Positions 18,161 through 26,975 of a stretch of DNA of 64,000 nt are shown one piece after another; position 1 is the stretch's first letter, and each line of letters starts with the position of its first letter. Under the pieces are notes generated by a model, which saw only the letters and a list, made by a program, of their open reading frames with translations, did not search any database and had not been told where the DNA came from. The translations under genes were made by a program, and so were the position numbers. The DNA is taken from positions 1,022,501 through 1,086,500 of the forward strand of contig NZ_CP050695.1 of NCBI RefSeq assembly GCF_012044895.1. The letters are read 5' to 3'. Source of the stretch: Aquisalimonas sp. 2447. GTDB lineage: Bacteria > Pseudomonadota > Gammaproteobacteria > Nitrococcales > Aquisalimonadaceae.

Positions 18161-19078
18161 TCAGTGCTGCCGCTCAACGATGAACCGGGCGATGCCCCGC
18201 AGACAGTCGGCGCGCTCATCGAAGGGCTCCAGGTTGTGCAACGCGCGCTGCACGAGTTCATGGCCGCGGGCCCGCGCCTCCTGCAGGCCCAGTAGGCCGG
18301 GATAGGTGGCCTTTTCCAGTCTGGCGTCGGCGCCGCTGGTCTTGCCGATGGCTTCGGTGGTCCCCTCGACATCGAGGATGTCGTCGCGGATCTGGAAGGC
18401 GAGGCCGACGCTCTTGGCATAGCTGTCGAGTCGTTCCAGGGTGTCGCTGTCGGCATCATCGGCGGCGTGGGCGGCCAACATGACACTGGCGCGGATCAGG
18501 GCGCCGGTCTTGTGAATGTGCAGGTCTTCCAGCTGCGCCAGATCCAGAGGTTGTCCCGCGGCGGCCAGGTCCAGCGCCTGCCCTCCTACCATGCCCCGTG
18601 ACCCGGTGGCCACCGCCAGACTGCGCAGCATCCGTACCCGTGCTTCGGCGGGCAGCGGGGGGTCGGCATCCGCCACGGCGCGAAACGCCAGCGACTGCAG
18701 GGCGTCCCCCACCAACACCGCCGTGGCTTCGTCATAGGCCTTGTGGCAGGTGGGTTGCCCCCGGCGCAGATCGTCGTCGTCCATGCACGGCAGGTCGTCG
18801 TGGACCAGCGAGTAGGCGTGAACCAGCTCCACTGCGCATGCCGGGCCGTCCAGATTCCTCGGCGGAATCCCCAGGGCCTCGCCGGTGGCGTAGACGAGCA
18901 CAGGGCGCAGCCGTTTGCCGGTGCCGAGCACCGCATAGCGCATGGCCTCGTGCAGTCGCATGGGCAGCGTATCGCCGCCGGGAAGCAGGCGATCCAGCGC
19001 CTGCTCGACCTGCGCACGATACGCAGGCAGGCGATCTTCCAGGATCTCACTCGGTGTCGGGTGCGAAGGGCTCGGCAC
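18161..19078 (-). CDS. ispA: (2E,6E)-farnesyl diphosphate synthase
   Basis: Short-chain trans-prenyltransferase, 305 aa, condensing DMAPP/GPP with IPP to farnesyl diphosphate. It has the first aspartate-rich motif [14 protein letters not shown] near residue 90 and the second DDILD near 230, with the KTG/GSADA-type loops between. The start is GTG at 19078 with AAGGAG 9 bases upstream, inside the 3' end of xseB (32-bp overlap). The xseB-ispA order is standard in gammaproteobacteria; dxs, usually next, is absent here, as the iclR gene follows. Confidence 0.92.
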   Translation of the reverse strand: MPSPSHPTPSEILEDRLPAYRAQVEQALDRLLPGGDTLPMRLHEAMRYAVLGTGKRLRPVLVYATGEALGIPPRNLDGPACAVELVHAYSLVHDDLPCMDDDDLRRGQPTCHKAYDEATAVLVGDALQSLAFRAVADADPPLPAEARVRMLRSLAVATGSRGMVGGQALDLAAAGQPLDLAQLEDLHIHKTGALIRASVMLAAHAADDADSDTLERLDSYAKSVGLAFQIRDDILDVEGTTEAIGKTSGADARLEKATYPGLLGLQEARARGHELVQRALHNLEPFDERADCLRGIARFIVERQH

Positions 19079-19295
19079 GGTCTTCGTCTCCTTCTCCTTC
19101 CCGGGTGAGGATCTCCACCTTCTGTTCCGCCTCGGTGAGCGCTTTCTGGCAATGGCGGGTCAGCGCGATGCCGCGCTCGAACGCCTGCAGCGAGTGTTCC
19201 AGGGACAGATCACCCTTCTCCATGCGCTCCACCAGCTCCTCGAGTTCCTTGAGCGCCTTCTCGAAATCCACGCCCTCGCTGCTGTCGTCAGTCAT
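19047..19295 (-). CDS. xseB: Exodeoxyribonuclease VII small subunit
   Basis: 82-aa small subunit of exonuclease VII, a single-strand DNA nuclease. It has the family pattern [23 protein letters not shown] followed by [15 protein letters not shown], forming two helices. I took the ATG at 19295; an open frame continues 120 bp upstream, but those codons are not XseB-like. The acidic tail ([17 protein letters not shown]) overlaps the ispA start. The large subunit gene is not in the window. Confidence 0.9.
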   Translation of the reverse strand: MTDDSSEGVDFEKALKELEELVERMEKGDLSLEHSLQAFERGIALTRHCQKALTEAEQKVEILTREGEGDEDRAEPFAPDTE

Positions 19296-19522
19296 GATGC
19301 GTCTCGTCGTCCGGAACCGTGAATCCCAAGATGCTGGGACACTAGCGCAGGCGGGTCGGGTGGTCAATTTACCGCCGGCCAGGGTGTGCAGCCGTCGTCG
19401 CGCGTCCGCCGCCATGGTACTCGCCGCAAAGCCACAGGCACTGTAGACTGCCCCCGCCGGTCCGGCCGTGGCGGGGCCGATTCGCAGGCATTTTCCCCAG
19501 GCAATGGTCCTCGGTAGAGGTT

Positions 19523-21415
19523 ATGGCAGAGAGCTACGATTCCGCGTCCATTGAAGTGCTCACCGGGCTGGATCCCGTACGCAAGCGGCCCGGCATGTAC
19601 ACCGACACCACCCGGCCAAACCACCTGGCCCAGGAGGTGATCGACAACAGTGTCGACGAGGCCATCGGCGGTCACGCCCGGCGCATCCTGGTCACGTTGC
19701 ACCACGATCATTCACTCTCGGTGGAGGATGACGGCCGCGGCATGCCGGTGGATGTCCACCCCGGTGAGGGTGCGCCGGGGGTGGAGGTGATCCTCAGTCG
19801 GCTTCACGCCGGCGGCAAGTTCTCGCAGAAGAACTACCAGTTCTCCGGCGGCCTGCACGGGGTCGGGGTCTCGGTGGTGAACGCGCTGTCCAGGCGTCTG
19901 GAAGTCACGGTGCGCCGGGATGGTAAGGAATACCGGATCGTGTTTGCCAATGGTGAGAAGGTCTCCGATCTGGAGGAGATCGGCACCGTCGGCAAACGCA
20001 ATACGGGAACCACACTGCACTTCTGGCCCGACTCCGGCTATTTCGACAGCGCCCGGTTCTCGCTGCCGAAGCTGCGCCACATCCTGCGGGCCAAGGCGGT
20101 GCTTTGCCCGAAGCTGGAGGTCGTCTTCCGTGACGAGGCCGGCGAAGAAGAGACGATCTGGTACTACGAGGACGGCCTGCGCGACTACCTGGCCGGCGCC
20201 CTGGTGGACCTGCCCCGCCTGCCGGATGAGCTCTTCACCGGCCGCATGACCGGCAACACGGAAACCGTGGAATGGGCCCTGGCGTGGCTTCCCGAGGGGG
20301 GCGAGACGGTCACCGAATCCTACGTCAACCTGATCCCCACGCCTCTGGGCGGAACCCATGTCAACGGACTGCGCACCGGGGTGACCGATGCCCTGCGGGA
20401 GTTCTGCGAGTTTCACAATCTATTGCCCCGGGGCGTGAAGATCACCCCGGAGGATGTCTGGGAGAACATCGCCTTCGTGCTGTCGGTAAAGCTGGAGGAT
20501 CCGCAGTTCTCCGGCCAGACCAAGGAGCGGCTTTCGTCCCGGGAGTGCGCCACTTTTGTCTCCGGAGTGGTCAAGGACGCCTTCAGCCTCTGGCTGAACC
20601 AGCACGTCACCACCGCCGAGACCATCGTCCAGCTGGTGTTGGCCAATGCCAACCGGCGCATGCGCTCCTCCCGCAAGGTGGCGCGCAAGCGCGTGAGCAG
20701 CGGCCCCGCGCTACCGGGCAAGCTGGCTGACTGTACCGCCCAGGATCCACAGCGCACCGAGCTGTTCCTGGTGGAGGGGGACTCCGCCGGCGGCTCGGCC
20801 AAGCAGGCCAGGGATCGGGACTACCAGGCGGTGATGCCGCTGCGGGGCAAGATTCTCAACACCTGGGAAGTCGACCCATCGGAGGTGATGGCGTCCCAGG
20901 AGGTCCACGACATCGCCGTGGCGCTGGGCATCGAGCCCGGCTCGGATGATCTCTCCAAGCTGCGTTACGGCAAAGTCTGCGTTCTGGCGGATGCCGACCC
21001 CGACGGCGCCCATATCGCCACGCTGCTGTGCGCGCTATTCCTCAAGCACTTTCCCGCGGTGGTACGCGCCGGGCACGTGTTCGTCGCCATGCCGCCGCTG
21101 TACCGGGTGGATGTGGGCAAGCAGACCTTCTATGCCCTGGACGAACACGAGCGCGAGGGGATTCTCGACCGCATCGAGGCGGAGAAGATGAAGGGCAAGG
21201 TCTCCACCACGCGGTTCAAGGGTCTGGGCGAGATGAATCCGGTGCAGCTGCGGGAGACCACCATGCGCCCGGATACGCGGCGGCTGGTACAGCTGACGGT
21301 GGATGCCCCGGAGGAGACCGAGCGGCTGATGAACATGCTGCTGGGCAAGCGCGCTGCCGGCGACCGGCGCAGCTGGCTGGAGAGCAAGGGCAATCTCGCG
21401 GATGTGCTGGTGTAG
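19523..21415 (+). CDS. parE: DNA topoisomerase IV subunit B
   Basis: ATPase subunit of topoisomerase IV, 630 aa, needed to decatenate daughter chromosomes. It has the GHKL ATP site (VIDNSVDEAI, VEDDGRGMPVDVHPGEG), the FSGGLHGVGVSVVNALS stretch, and the TOPRIM motifs EGDSAGGSAKQARDR (about residue 418) and DADPDGAHI (about 490). Length and the GAPGVE-type loop match ParE rather than GyrB. parC follows after 127 bp that contain a REP pair. The upstream 227 bp show no convincing promoter hexamers beyond a possible TAGACT near 19444. Confidence 0.94.
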   Translation: MAESYDSASIEVLTGLDPVRKRPGMYTDTTRPNHLAQEVIDNSVDEAIGGHARRILVTLHHDHSLSVEDDGRGMPVDVHPGEGAPGVEVILSRLHAGGKFSQKNYQFSGGLHGVGVSVVNALSRRLEVTVRRDGKEYRIVFANGEKVSDLEEIGTVGKRNTGTTLHFWPDSGYFDSARFSLPKLRHILRAKAVLCPKLEVVFRDEAGEEETIWYYEDGLRDYLAGALVDLPRLPDELFTGRMTGNTETVEWALAWLPEGGETVTESYVNLIPTPLGGTHVNGLRTGVTDALREFCEFHNLLPRGVKITPEDVWENIAFVLSVKLEDPQFSGQTKERLSSRECATFVSGVVKDAFSLWLNQHVTTAETIVQLVLANANRRMRSSRKVARKRVSSGPALPGKLADCTAQDPQRTELFLVEGDSAGGSAKQARDRDYQAVMPLRGKILNTWEVDPSEVMASQEVHDIAVALGIEPGSDDLSKLRYGKVCVLADADPDGAHIATLLCALFLKHFPAVVRAGHVFVAMPPLYRVDVGKQTFYALDEHEREGILDRIEAEKMKGKVSTTRFKGLGEMNPVQLRETTMRPDTRRLVQLTVDAPEETERLMNMLLGKRAAGDRRSWLESKGNLADVLV

Positions 21416-21438
21416 CATCGGGCCGCCACCCGGCCGTA

Positions 21439-21501
21439 GGAGCGACGTCAGTCGCGACTCTTGCGATCAAAAGCCGCCACCGTCGCGACTGACGTCGCTC
21501 C
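21439..21501. repeat. Inverted pair of REP-like sequences between parE and parC
   Basis: Two perfect 20-bp copies of GGAGCGACGTCAGTCGCGAC face each other (21439-21458 and 21482-21501) around a 23-bp centre. Each copy also folds on itself (GCGAC-GTCA-GTCGC), and the left copy is headed GTAG. This is the layout of REP pairs (REPINs), and the sequence resembles Pseudomonas REPs (GTAGGAGCGAGCTTGCTCGC). A diverged relative is at 6575-6596. Confidence 0.85.
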
Positions 21502-21542
21502 CACAGACAGTGTCAATGCATCTGTAGCAAACCGAGCAACCG

Positions 21543-23804
21543 ATGACCGAAATCGAAGGCAGCAACCACGAGTTCGAATCCCGGCCCCTGCACGAGTTCA
21601 CGGAGAAGGCGTACCTGGACTACTCCATGTACGTCATCCTCGACCGCGCCCTGCCGAACATCGGCGATGGCCTCAAGCCGGTGCAGCGGCGCATCGTCTA
21701 CGCCATGTCCGAGCTGGGCCTGTCGGCCCTGGCGAAGTACAAGAAGTCCGCCCGCACGGTGGGTGACGTGCTGGGCAAGTACCACCCACACGGCGATGCC
21801 GCCTGTTACGAGGCCATGGTGCTCATGGCCCAGCCCTTCTCCTACCGCTATCCGCTGGTGGACGGCCAGGGCAACTGGGGCTCACCGGACGATCCCAAGT
21901 CCTTCGCCGCCATGCGCTACACGGAATCCCGGCTGGCCAAGTACTCCGAGGTGCTGCTCGCGGAGCTGGGGCAGGGCACCGTGGACTGGGTGCCCAACTT
22001 CGACGGTACCATGGACGAGCCGTCGCTGCTGCCGGCACGCCTCCCCAACGTGCTGCTCAACGGCGGCACCGGCATTGCCGTGGGCATGGCCACGGACATC
22101 CCCCCGCACAACCTGCGCGAAGTGGCCAGTGCCTGTATCCGCCTGCTGGACGAGCCCGAGGCCTCCCTGGAGCAGCTCTGCGAACACGTCCAGGGTCCGG
22201 ATTTTCCCACCGAGGCGGAGATCATCACGCCCCGGGAGGACATCCGCAAGATCTATGAAACCGGCCACGGCAGCGTGCGCGCCCGCGCGCGCTACCGGGT
22301 GGAAGAGGGCGATATCGTCATCGATGCGCTGCCCTTCCAGGTCTCCGGCAGCAAGGTGCTGGAACAGATCGCCGCGCAGATGCACGCCAAGAAGCTGCCC
22401 ATGGTGGAGGACCTGCGCGACGAGTCCGACCACGAAAACCCGACCCGCCTGGTGGTGGTGCCGCGCTCAAACCGCGTGGACACCGACGAGGTGATGAAGC
22501 ACCTGTTTGCCACCACGGACCTGGAGAAGAACTACCGGGTCAATATCAACGTCATCGGGCTGGACGGCCGCCCCCAGGTCAAGGACCTCCGCGGGTTGCT
22601 GCTGGAGTGGCTGCAGTTCCGCACCGAGACCGTGCGGCGGCGCCTGCAGTGGCGGCTGGACAAGGTGGAGGCGCGGCTGCACATCCTGGAAGGATTGCTC
22701 ACCGCCTATCTGAACATCGACGAAGTGATTGCCATCATCCGCGAGGAGGACACGCCCAAGCCGGTCCTCATGGAGCGCTTCGGCCTCAGTGACCGGCAGG
22801 CGGAGGCCATCCTCGAGTTGCGCCTGCGCCATCTGGCAAAGCTCGAAGAGATGAAGATCCGCGGGGAGCAGGACGAACTGGAGGCGGAGCGCAAGCAATT
22901 GCAGGCGACCCTCGGTTCGGAAGCGAAACTGCGGCGGAAGGTGGGCGAGGAGCTGAGTGCCGACGCCGAGACCTACGGCGATGACCGCCGCTCGCCGCTG
23001 GTCGCCCGCAGCGCCGCCCGTCCGTTGGACGAGGCCGCCCTGGTGCCCAGCGAACCGGTGACCATCGTGCTCTCGGAGAAGGGCTGGGTGCGTGCCGCCA
23101 AGGGCCACGACATCGACCCGGCCACCCTGAACTACAAGGCCGGCGACGGTTACCTGTCCCACGCCCGCGGGCGCAGCAACCGCCAGGCGCTGTTTCTGGA
23201 CTCCACCGGCCGCGCCTATGCGTTGCCGGCCCACAGCCTGCCCTCGGCCCGCAGCCAGGGGGAGCCGCTCACTGGTCGCCTGTCGCTGCCCGCGGGAGCC
23301 CGTTTCGAACACGTGGTGGCCGGTGACGATGAGGATCGGCTGATTCTCGCCTCGGACGCCGGCTACGGGTTCGTCACCACCGTGGCTGACCTCTATGCCA
23401 AGAACCGTGCCGGCAAGGCGGTAATCACGCTGCCCCAGGGCAGTGCCCTGTTGCCGCCCGCCCTGATCCGCGATGCGGACAGCGATGCTATCGCTGCGCT
23501 GTCCACGGCCGGTCGCCTGCTGGTGTTCCCGGTGACGGAGCTGCCGCAGCTGGCAAAGGGCAAGGGCAACAAGATCATCGGCATCCCTGCCGACCGGCTG
23601 AAATCAGGCGAGGAACGTCTGCAGTCGCTGGTCGCCGTGCCCGCCCGAGCCAGTCTGGCACTCACCGCAGGCAAGCGCACACTGACGTTGAAGCCCGGGG
23701 ATCTGGAGAACTTCCGGGCCGCCCGCGGGCGCCGCGGTTCGTCCTTGCCGCGTGGATTCCAGCGCGTCAGCGCCATGGAGGTAGTGAGTAACGAGGACTC
23801 TTGA
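21543..23804 (+). CDS. parC: DNA topoisomerase IV subunit A
   Basis: Breakage-reunion subunit of topoisomerase IV, 753 aa. It has [17 protein letters not shown], the quinolone-region stretch [15 protein letters not shown], and the catalytic Tyr in [14 protein letters not shown] (about residue 126). A coiled gate region and a C-terminal beta-pinwheel with weak GyrA-box-like repeats follow. The residue aligned with E. coli ParC Ser80 is Ala86; the Glu84 equivalent is kept. Probably co-transcribed with parE. Confidence 0.94.
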   Translation: MTEIEGSNHEFESRPLHEFTEKAYLDYSMYVILDRALPNIGDGLKPVQRRIVYAMSELGLSALAKYKKSARTVGDVLGKYHPHGDAACYEAMVLMAQPFSYRYPLVDGQGNWGSPDDPKSFAAMRYTESRLAKYSEVLLAELGQGTVDWVPNFDGTMDEPSLLPARLPNVLLNGGTGIAVGMATDIPPHNLREVASACIRLLDEPEASLEQLCEHVQGPDFPTEAEIITPREDIRKIYETGHGSVRARARYRVEEGDIVIDALPFQVSGSKVLEQIAAQMHAKKLPMVEDLRDESDHENPTRLVVVPRSNRVDTDEVMKHLFATTDLEKNYRVNINVIGLDGRPQVKDLRGLLLEWLQFRTETVRRRLQWRLDKVEARLHILEGLLTAYLNIDEVIAIIREEDTPKPVLMERFGLSDRQAEAILELRLRHLAKLEEMKIRGEQDELEAERKQLQATLGSEAKLRRKVGEELSADAETYGDDRRSPLVARSAARPLDEAALVPSEPVTIVLSEKGWVRAAKGHDIDPATLNYKAGDGYLSHARGRSNRQALFLDSTGRAYALPAHSLPSARSQGEPLTGRLSLPAGARFEHVVAGDDEDRLILASDAGYGFVTTVADLYAKNRAGKAVITLPQGSALLPPALIRDADSDAIAALSTAGRLLVFPVTELPQLAKGKGNKIIGIPADRLKSGEERLQSLVAVPARASLALTAGKRTLTLKPGDLENFRAARGRRGSSLPRGFQRVSAMEVVSNEDS

Positions 23805-23898
23805 ACCTGTCGGTTTGTGCCCCATCTAACAGTATGTTCAAGGGCGTAACGTCGGGCCCGTCCCGATTGATGTTCCAACAGGAGAATCCGGACAGATC

Positions 23899-24786
23899 AT
23901 GAAGCGCGTCTCACTGTTTCTGATGACCAACCTGGGCATTCTGCTGCTGCTCGGGATCATGCTGAACGTCTTCATCGAGCCGATGATGGCCCGGGAAGGC
24001 ATGCACATGAACACCACCTTCATCCTGATCCTGGCCGCCGTGCTGGGCATGGGCGGGTCGTTCATTTCCCTGGCCATGTCCAAAATGATGGCCAAGCGCA
24101 TGACTGGCATGCGGGTCATCGACAAGCCGGCCAATCCCACCGAGCAGTGGCTGGTGGATACGGTGCGCCGGCATGCGCAGCAGGCGGGCATCGGCATGCC
24201 GGAGGTGGGCGTTTACGAAGCCCCGGAGATCAACGCCTTCGCCACCGGCATGAAACGGGACGACGCGCTTGTGGCCGTGAGCTCCGGACTGCTGCGGCAG
24301 ATGAGCTCCGATGAGGCCGAAGCGGTGATTGGCCACGAGGTGGCCCACATCCAGAATGGCGACATGGTGACGCTGGCGCTGATCCAGGGCGTGCTGAACA
24401 CCTTCGTGATCGTGCTCTCGCGGGTGGTGGGCATGTTCGTGGACAAGGTGATCTTCAAGAACCAGCGTGGCTACGGCCCCGGCTTCTGGATTACCACCAT
24501 CATTGCGCAGGTGGTGCTGGGGATCATCGCCAGCATGATCGTTCAGTGGTTCTCCCGGCAGCGCGAGTATCGTGCCGATCTGGGTGGCGCCAACTTTGCG
24601 GGGCGGGAGAAGATGATTGCGGCGCTGGAAAAGCTGAAGAAGAACGTGGAGCCGTCCACGCTCCCGGAGCAGGTGGAAGCGTTCGGCATCTCCGGGCGCA
24701 TGGGCTCCGGCTTCAGGCGCCTGATGATGAGCCACCCACCACTCGAGGATCGTATCGCCGCGCTGCGCGAGCGCCGGTACGGTTGA
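23899..24786 (+). CDS. htpX: Membrane-bound zinc metalloprotease HtpX
   Basis: M48B protease, 295 aa, inner membrane, taking part in quality control of membrane proteins. Two N-terminal spans (about residues 5-25 and 38-57) precede the zinc motif [10 protein letters not shown] with His146, Glu147 and His150. Two further spans follow (about 165-185 and 195-215), and then the third zinc ligand region [10 protein letters not shown]. Typical HtpX length and order. An AGGAG ribosome site precedes the ATG. A 14-bp hairpin terminator follows. Confidence 0.94.
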   Translation: MKRVSLFLMTNLGILLLLGIMLNVFIEPMMAREGMHMNTTFILILAAVLGMGGSFISLAMSKMMAKRMTGMRVIDKPANPTEQWLVDTVRRHAQQAGIGMPEVGVYEAPEINAFATGMKRDDALVAVSSGLLRQMSSDEAEAVIGHEVAHIQNGDMVTLALIQGVLNTFVIVLSRVVGMFVDKVIFKNQRGYGPGFWITTIIAQVVLGIIASMIVQWFSRQREYRADLGGANFAGREKMIAALEKLKKNVEPSTLPEQVEAFGISGRMGSGFRRLMMSHPPLEDRIAALRERRYG

Positions 24787-24790
24787 GCCC

Positions 24791-24833
24791 GGGACGCGCT
24801 GAACGCTGCCGCCGGATCAGTTCAGCGCGTCCC
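24791..24833. terminator. Hairpin between convergent htpX and FimX-like gene
   Basis: Perfect 14-bp stem GGGACGCGCTGAAC with a 15-base loop, starting 5 bp after the htpX stop and ending 20 bp before the end of the opposing gene. Likely serves as terminator for htpX and possibly for both. Confidence 0.65.
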
Positions 24834-24853
24834 TGCAGTGTCCCTTGGCACGT

Positions 24854-26935
24854 TCAGATGACCGTGCCGGTGAAATCGTAGTCCAGATTGCGTGAGGGCG
24901 CCTGCAGGAAGTGGCCCTGGACGAAGTCCACCTGGTGTTGCCAGTACGTGGCCATGGCCATGGCGTCCTCGACGTAGCCGGCGATGACGCTCTTCTTCAT
25001 GGCATGGGCATTCTCGATGATGCCCTTGACCCGTTCCTGGGTCTCCTCGTTGGTGGCCAGGTCCTGACCCAGGGAACGGTCCAGCTTGAGGTAGTCTGCC
25101 GGCAGATGCTTCACCAGCTGGAACGGGTTCACGCCGCTACCGAAGTGGTCCAGGGTGAACCCGCAGCCCAGTTCCTTGAGCCCGCGGAACATCTCCCGCG
25201 CCTCGTTAAGCTGGGTGACGGCCACGGGCTCGTTGACCTCGAAGTTGAGATTCTTCCCCTTGATGCCGTGGGCTTTCATGCGCTCGCCCAGGTACTCGAG
25301 GAACGATGGCTCGGAAAGCGTCCGGCCGGAGAGCTTGATCATCAGCGTCATGGCGGAGTCCGCCTGGAGCTTGGACTTGAGGGTCTGTAGCGCGTGTTCC
25401 ACGACCCAGCGGTCCACCTGCGGCATCATGCCGATCTCTTCCGCCCGGGGTACGAAATCCGCCGCCATCATCTCGACGCCGTCCTCGTCCCGTAGCCTGA
25501 CGCGCACCTCGTAGCGTGCCGTGGTGTCACCGCCCAGTGAGGCCACCGGCATGTACACCAGCAGGAAACCATCCCGCTCCAGGGCATCCTGTAGCGTGGT
25601 CTGCCAGCGCTGGCCGTCACCGGCGTCCCCGTCCTCGCTCTCCGCGGGCAGGAGGTGAACCTGGTTGCTGCCTGCCTCGCGGGCGATTTCACATCCCCGG
25701 TGAGCCCGGGTGATGGCGTCGTTGGCATCCCTGGTCTTCTCGCCGATCATGACGGCGCCAATGGTGCAGGTGGCGGTAACGGTGTGCTGGTCCACTTCGA
25801 CAATGTGGTCCTCGACCTTCTGCCGGATGGCTTCGGCCAGGGCGATGGTGTCGTGTACCCCCTGGTGGCGAAGCAGCACCGCGAATACGTCGTCGGCGAA
25901 GCGGCCCGCCTCGGCGTTGGCGTCGGTTTCCCCGGTGATGATGCCGGCGATGTCGGTCATCACCTTGTCGCTGGCGGCAATGCCCAGTGTCTGCCGGGTG
26001 CCTTCCAGGTTCTCCACCTGGATGTAGAGCAGGCCGTGGCTGCTTTCCTCGTCGCCACCGAGTTCGTCCACGGCCTGTTCCAGGCAGTGGAAAAAATGGG
26101 TCCGGTTGTACAGGCCCGTGAGCAGGTCGGCCTTGCTCAGCGAATCGAGCTGGGCTTCCAGGTCCTGCTGGTCGGACTGATCGCGGATCAGCACCTGGGT
26201 GCACGCTTCGCCATCCACCGTGGCGGAGGAAAGGTGGACGTTGACTGCCAGTGTTTCGGAGCCGGCGACCATGTGCAGGCTTGCTTCCGGTTCACTGTGG
26301 TCACCCCGGCTGTAACGGCGCAGCAGTTCCTTGAATGTCTGCTGATCCTCGCCGGCAATCATGTCCAGCAGTGGCATGCCCTCGATATCGTCGAAGGATT
26401 CCACCCCGAACTTCTCCATGTAGGCCGGGTTGGCGTAGATGTGCATGCCCTCGTGGACGTAGGCGATAGCATCCCGGGAGCTGTCCAGCAGGGCGCTGGC
26501 GCGGCGTTCCGATTCCTTGAGCGCCTTCTCCACCTGGCGCAGGCGCCGGCGCTCCCGCAGGTGGCGCAGTTCCCGGCGGACCACCAGCTTGAGGTGTTCC
26601 AGGTCACTCTTGGCCACCAGATCCAGAGCGCCGGTTTGCATGACCTCGAGGCGCTGTTCCGGGGCGTCCTCTTCGGTGACCGCAATCAGCGGCAGATCGC
26701 GACCGCTCTCCTGAATGGCGTGGGCGGCGTCGGCGACGCCCAGCGAGTCGAGACCGGTGTTGCAGAGAAACAGCTCGAAGGCATGTTCCTCCAGCGTGTC
26801 CCGGAGATCCTCGACATCCTCCACGTGGCTTGCACGCACCGCATGTCCCGCATTGCGGAGCACGCTGATGAACATCTCCGCATCGTTCAGTGATGTCTCG
26901 GCGACCAGCAATCGGACGACGTCGTCCCGGTTCAT
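24854..26935 (-). CDS. FimX-like degenerate GGDEF/EAL c-di-GMP effector
   Basis: 693-aa cytoplasmic protein with four parts: an N-terminal receiver-like domain (LLVAETSLNDAEMFISVLRN, residues 5-125) lacking a proper phospho-Asp pair; PAS (about 150-260); GGDEF-like (about 280-435); and EAL-like (about 455-690). The GGDEF motif reads FADDVF, and the EAL motif reads EVR. DDFGTG reads DHFGSG, so both enzymes should be dead. This is the pattern of FimX, a c-di-GMP receptor controlling type IV pilus assembly. I took the ATG at 26935, which has AGGAAGG 5 bases upstream, over an open extension to 27058. It ends a minus-strand run behind a PilZ-like gene. Confidence 0.82.
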   Translation of the reverse strand: MNRDDVVRLLVAETSLNDAEMFISVLRNAGHAVRASHVEDVEDLRDTLEEHAFELFLCNTGLDSLGVADAAHAIQESGRDLPLIAVTEEDAPEQRLEVMQTGALDLVAKSDLEHLKLVVRRELRHLRERRRLRQVEKALKESERRASALLDSSRDAIAYVHEGMHIYANPAYMEKFGVESFDDIEGMPLLDMIAGEDQQTFKELLRRYSRGDHSEPEASLHMVAGSETLAVNVHLSSATVDGEACTQVLIRDQSDQQDLEAQLDSLSKADLLTGLYNRTHFFHCLEQAVDELGGDEESSHGLLYIQVENLEGTRQTLGIAASDKVMTDIAGIITGETDANAEAGRFADDVFAVLLRHQGVHDTIALAEAIRQKVEDHIVEVDQHTVTATCTIGAVMIGEKTRDANDAITRAHRGCEIAREAGSNQVHLLPAESEDGDAGDGQRWQTTLQDALERDGFLLVYMPVASLGGDTTARYEVRVRLRDEDGVEMMAADFVPRAEEIGMMPQVDRWVVEHALQTLKSKLQADSAMTLMIKLSGRTLSEPSFLEYLGERMKAHGIKGKNLNFEVNEPVAVTQLNEAREMFRGLKELGCGFTLDHFGSGVNPFQLVKHLPADYLKLDRSLGQDLATNEETQERVKGIIENAHAMKKSVIAGYVEDAMAMATYWQHQVDFVQGHFLQAPSRNLDYDFTGTVI

Positions 26936-26975
26936 GAAAACCTTCCTGTTGGGTTGTCTGTTCCCGGCATGCCTG

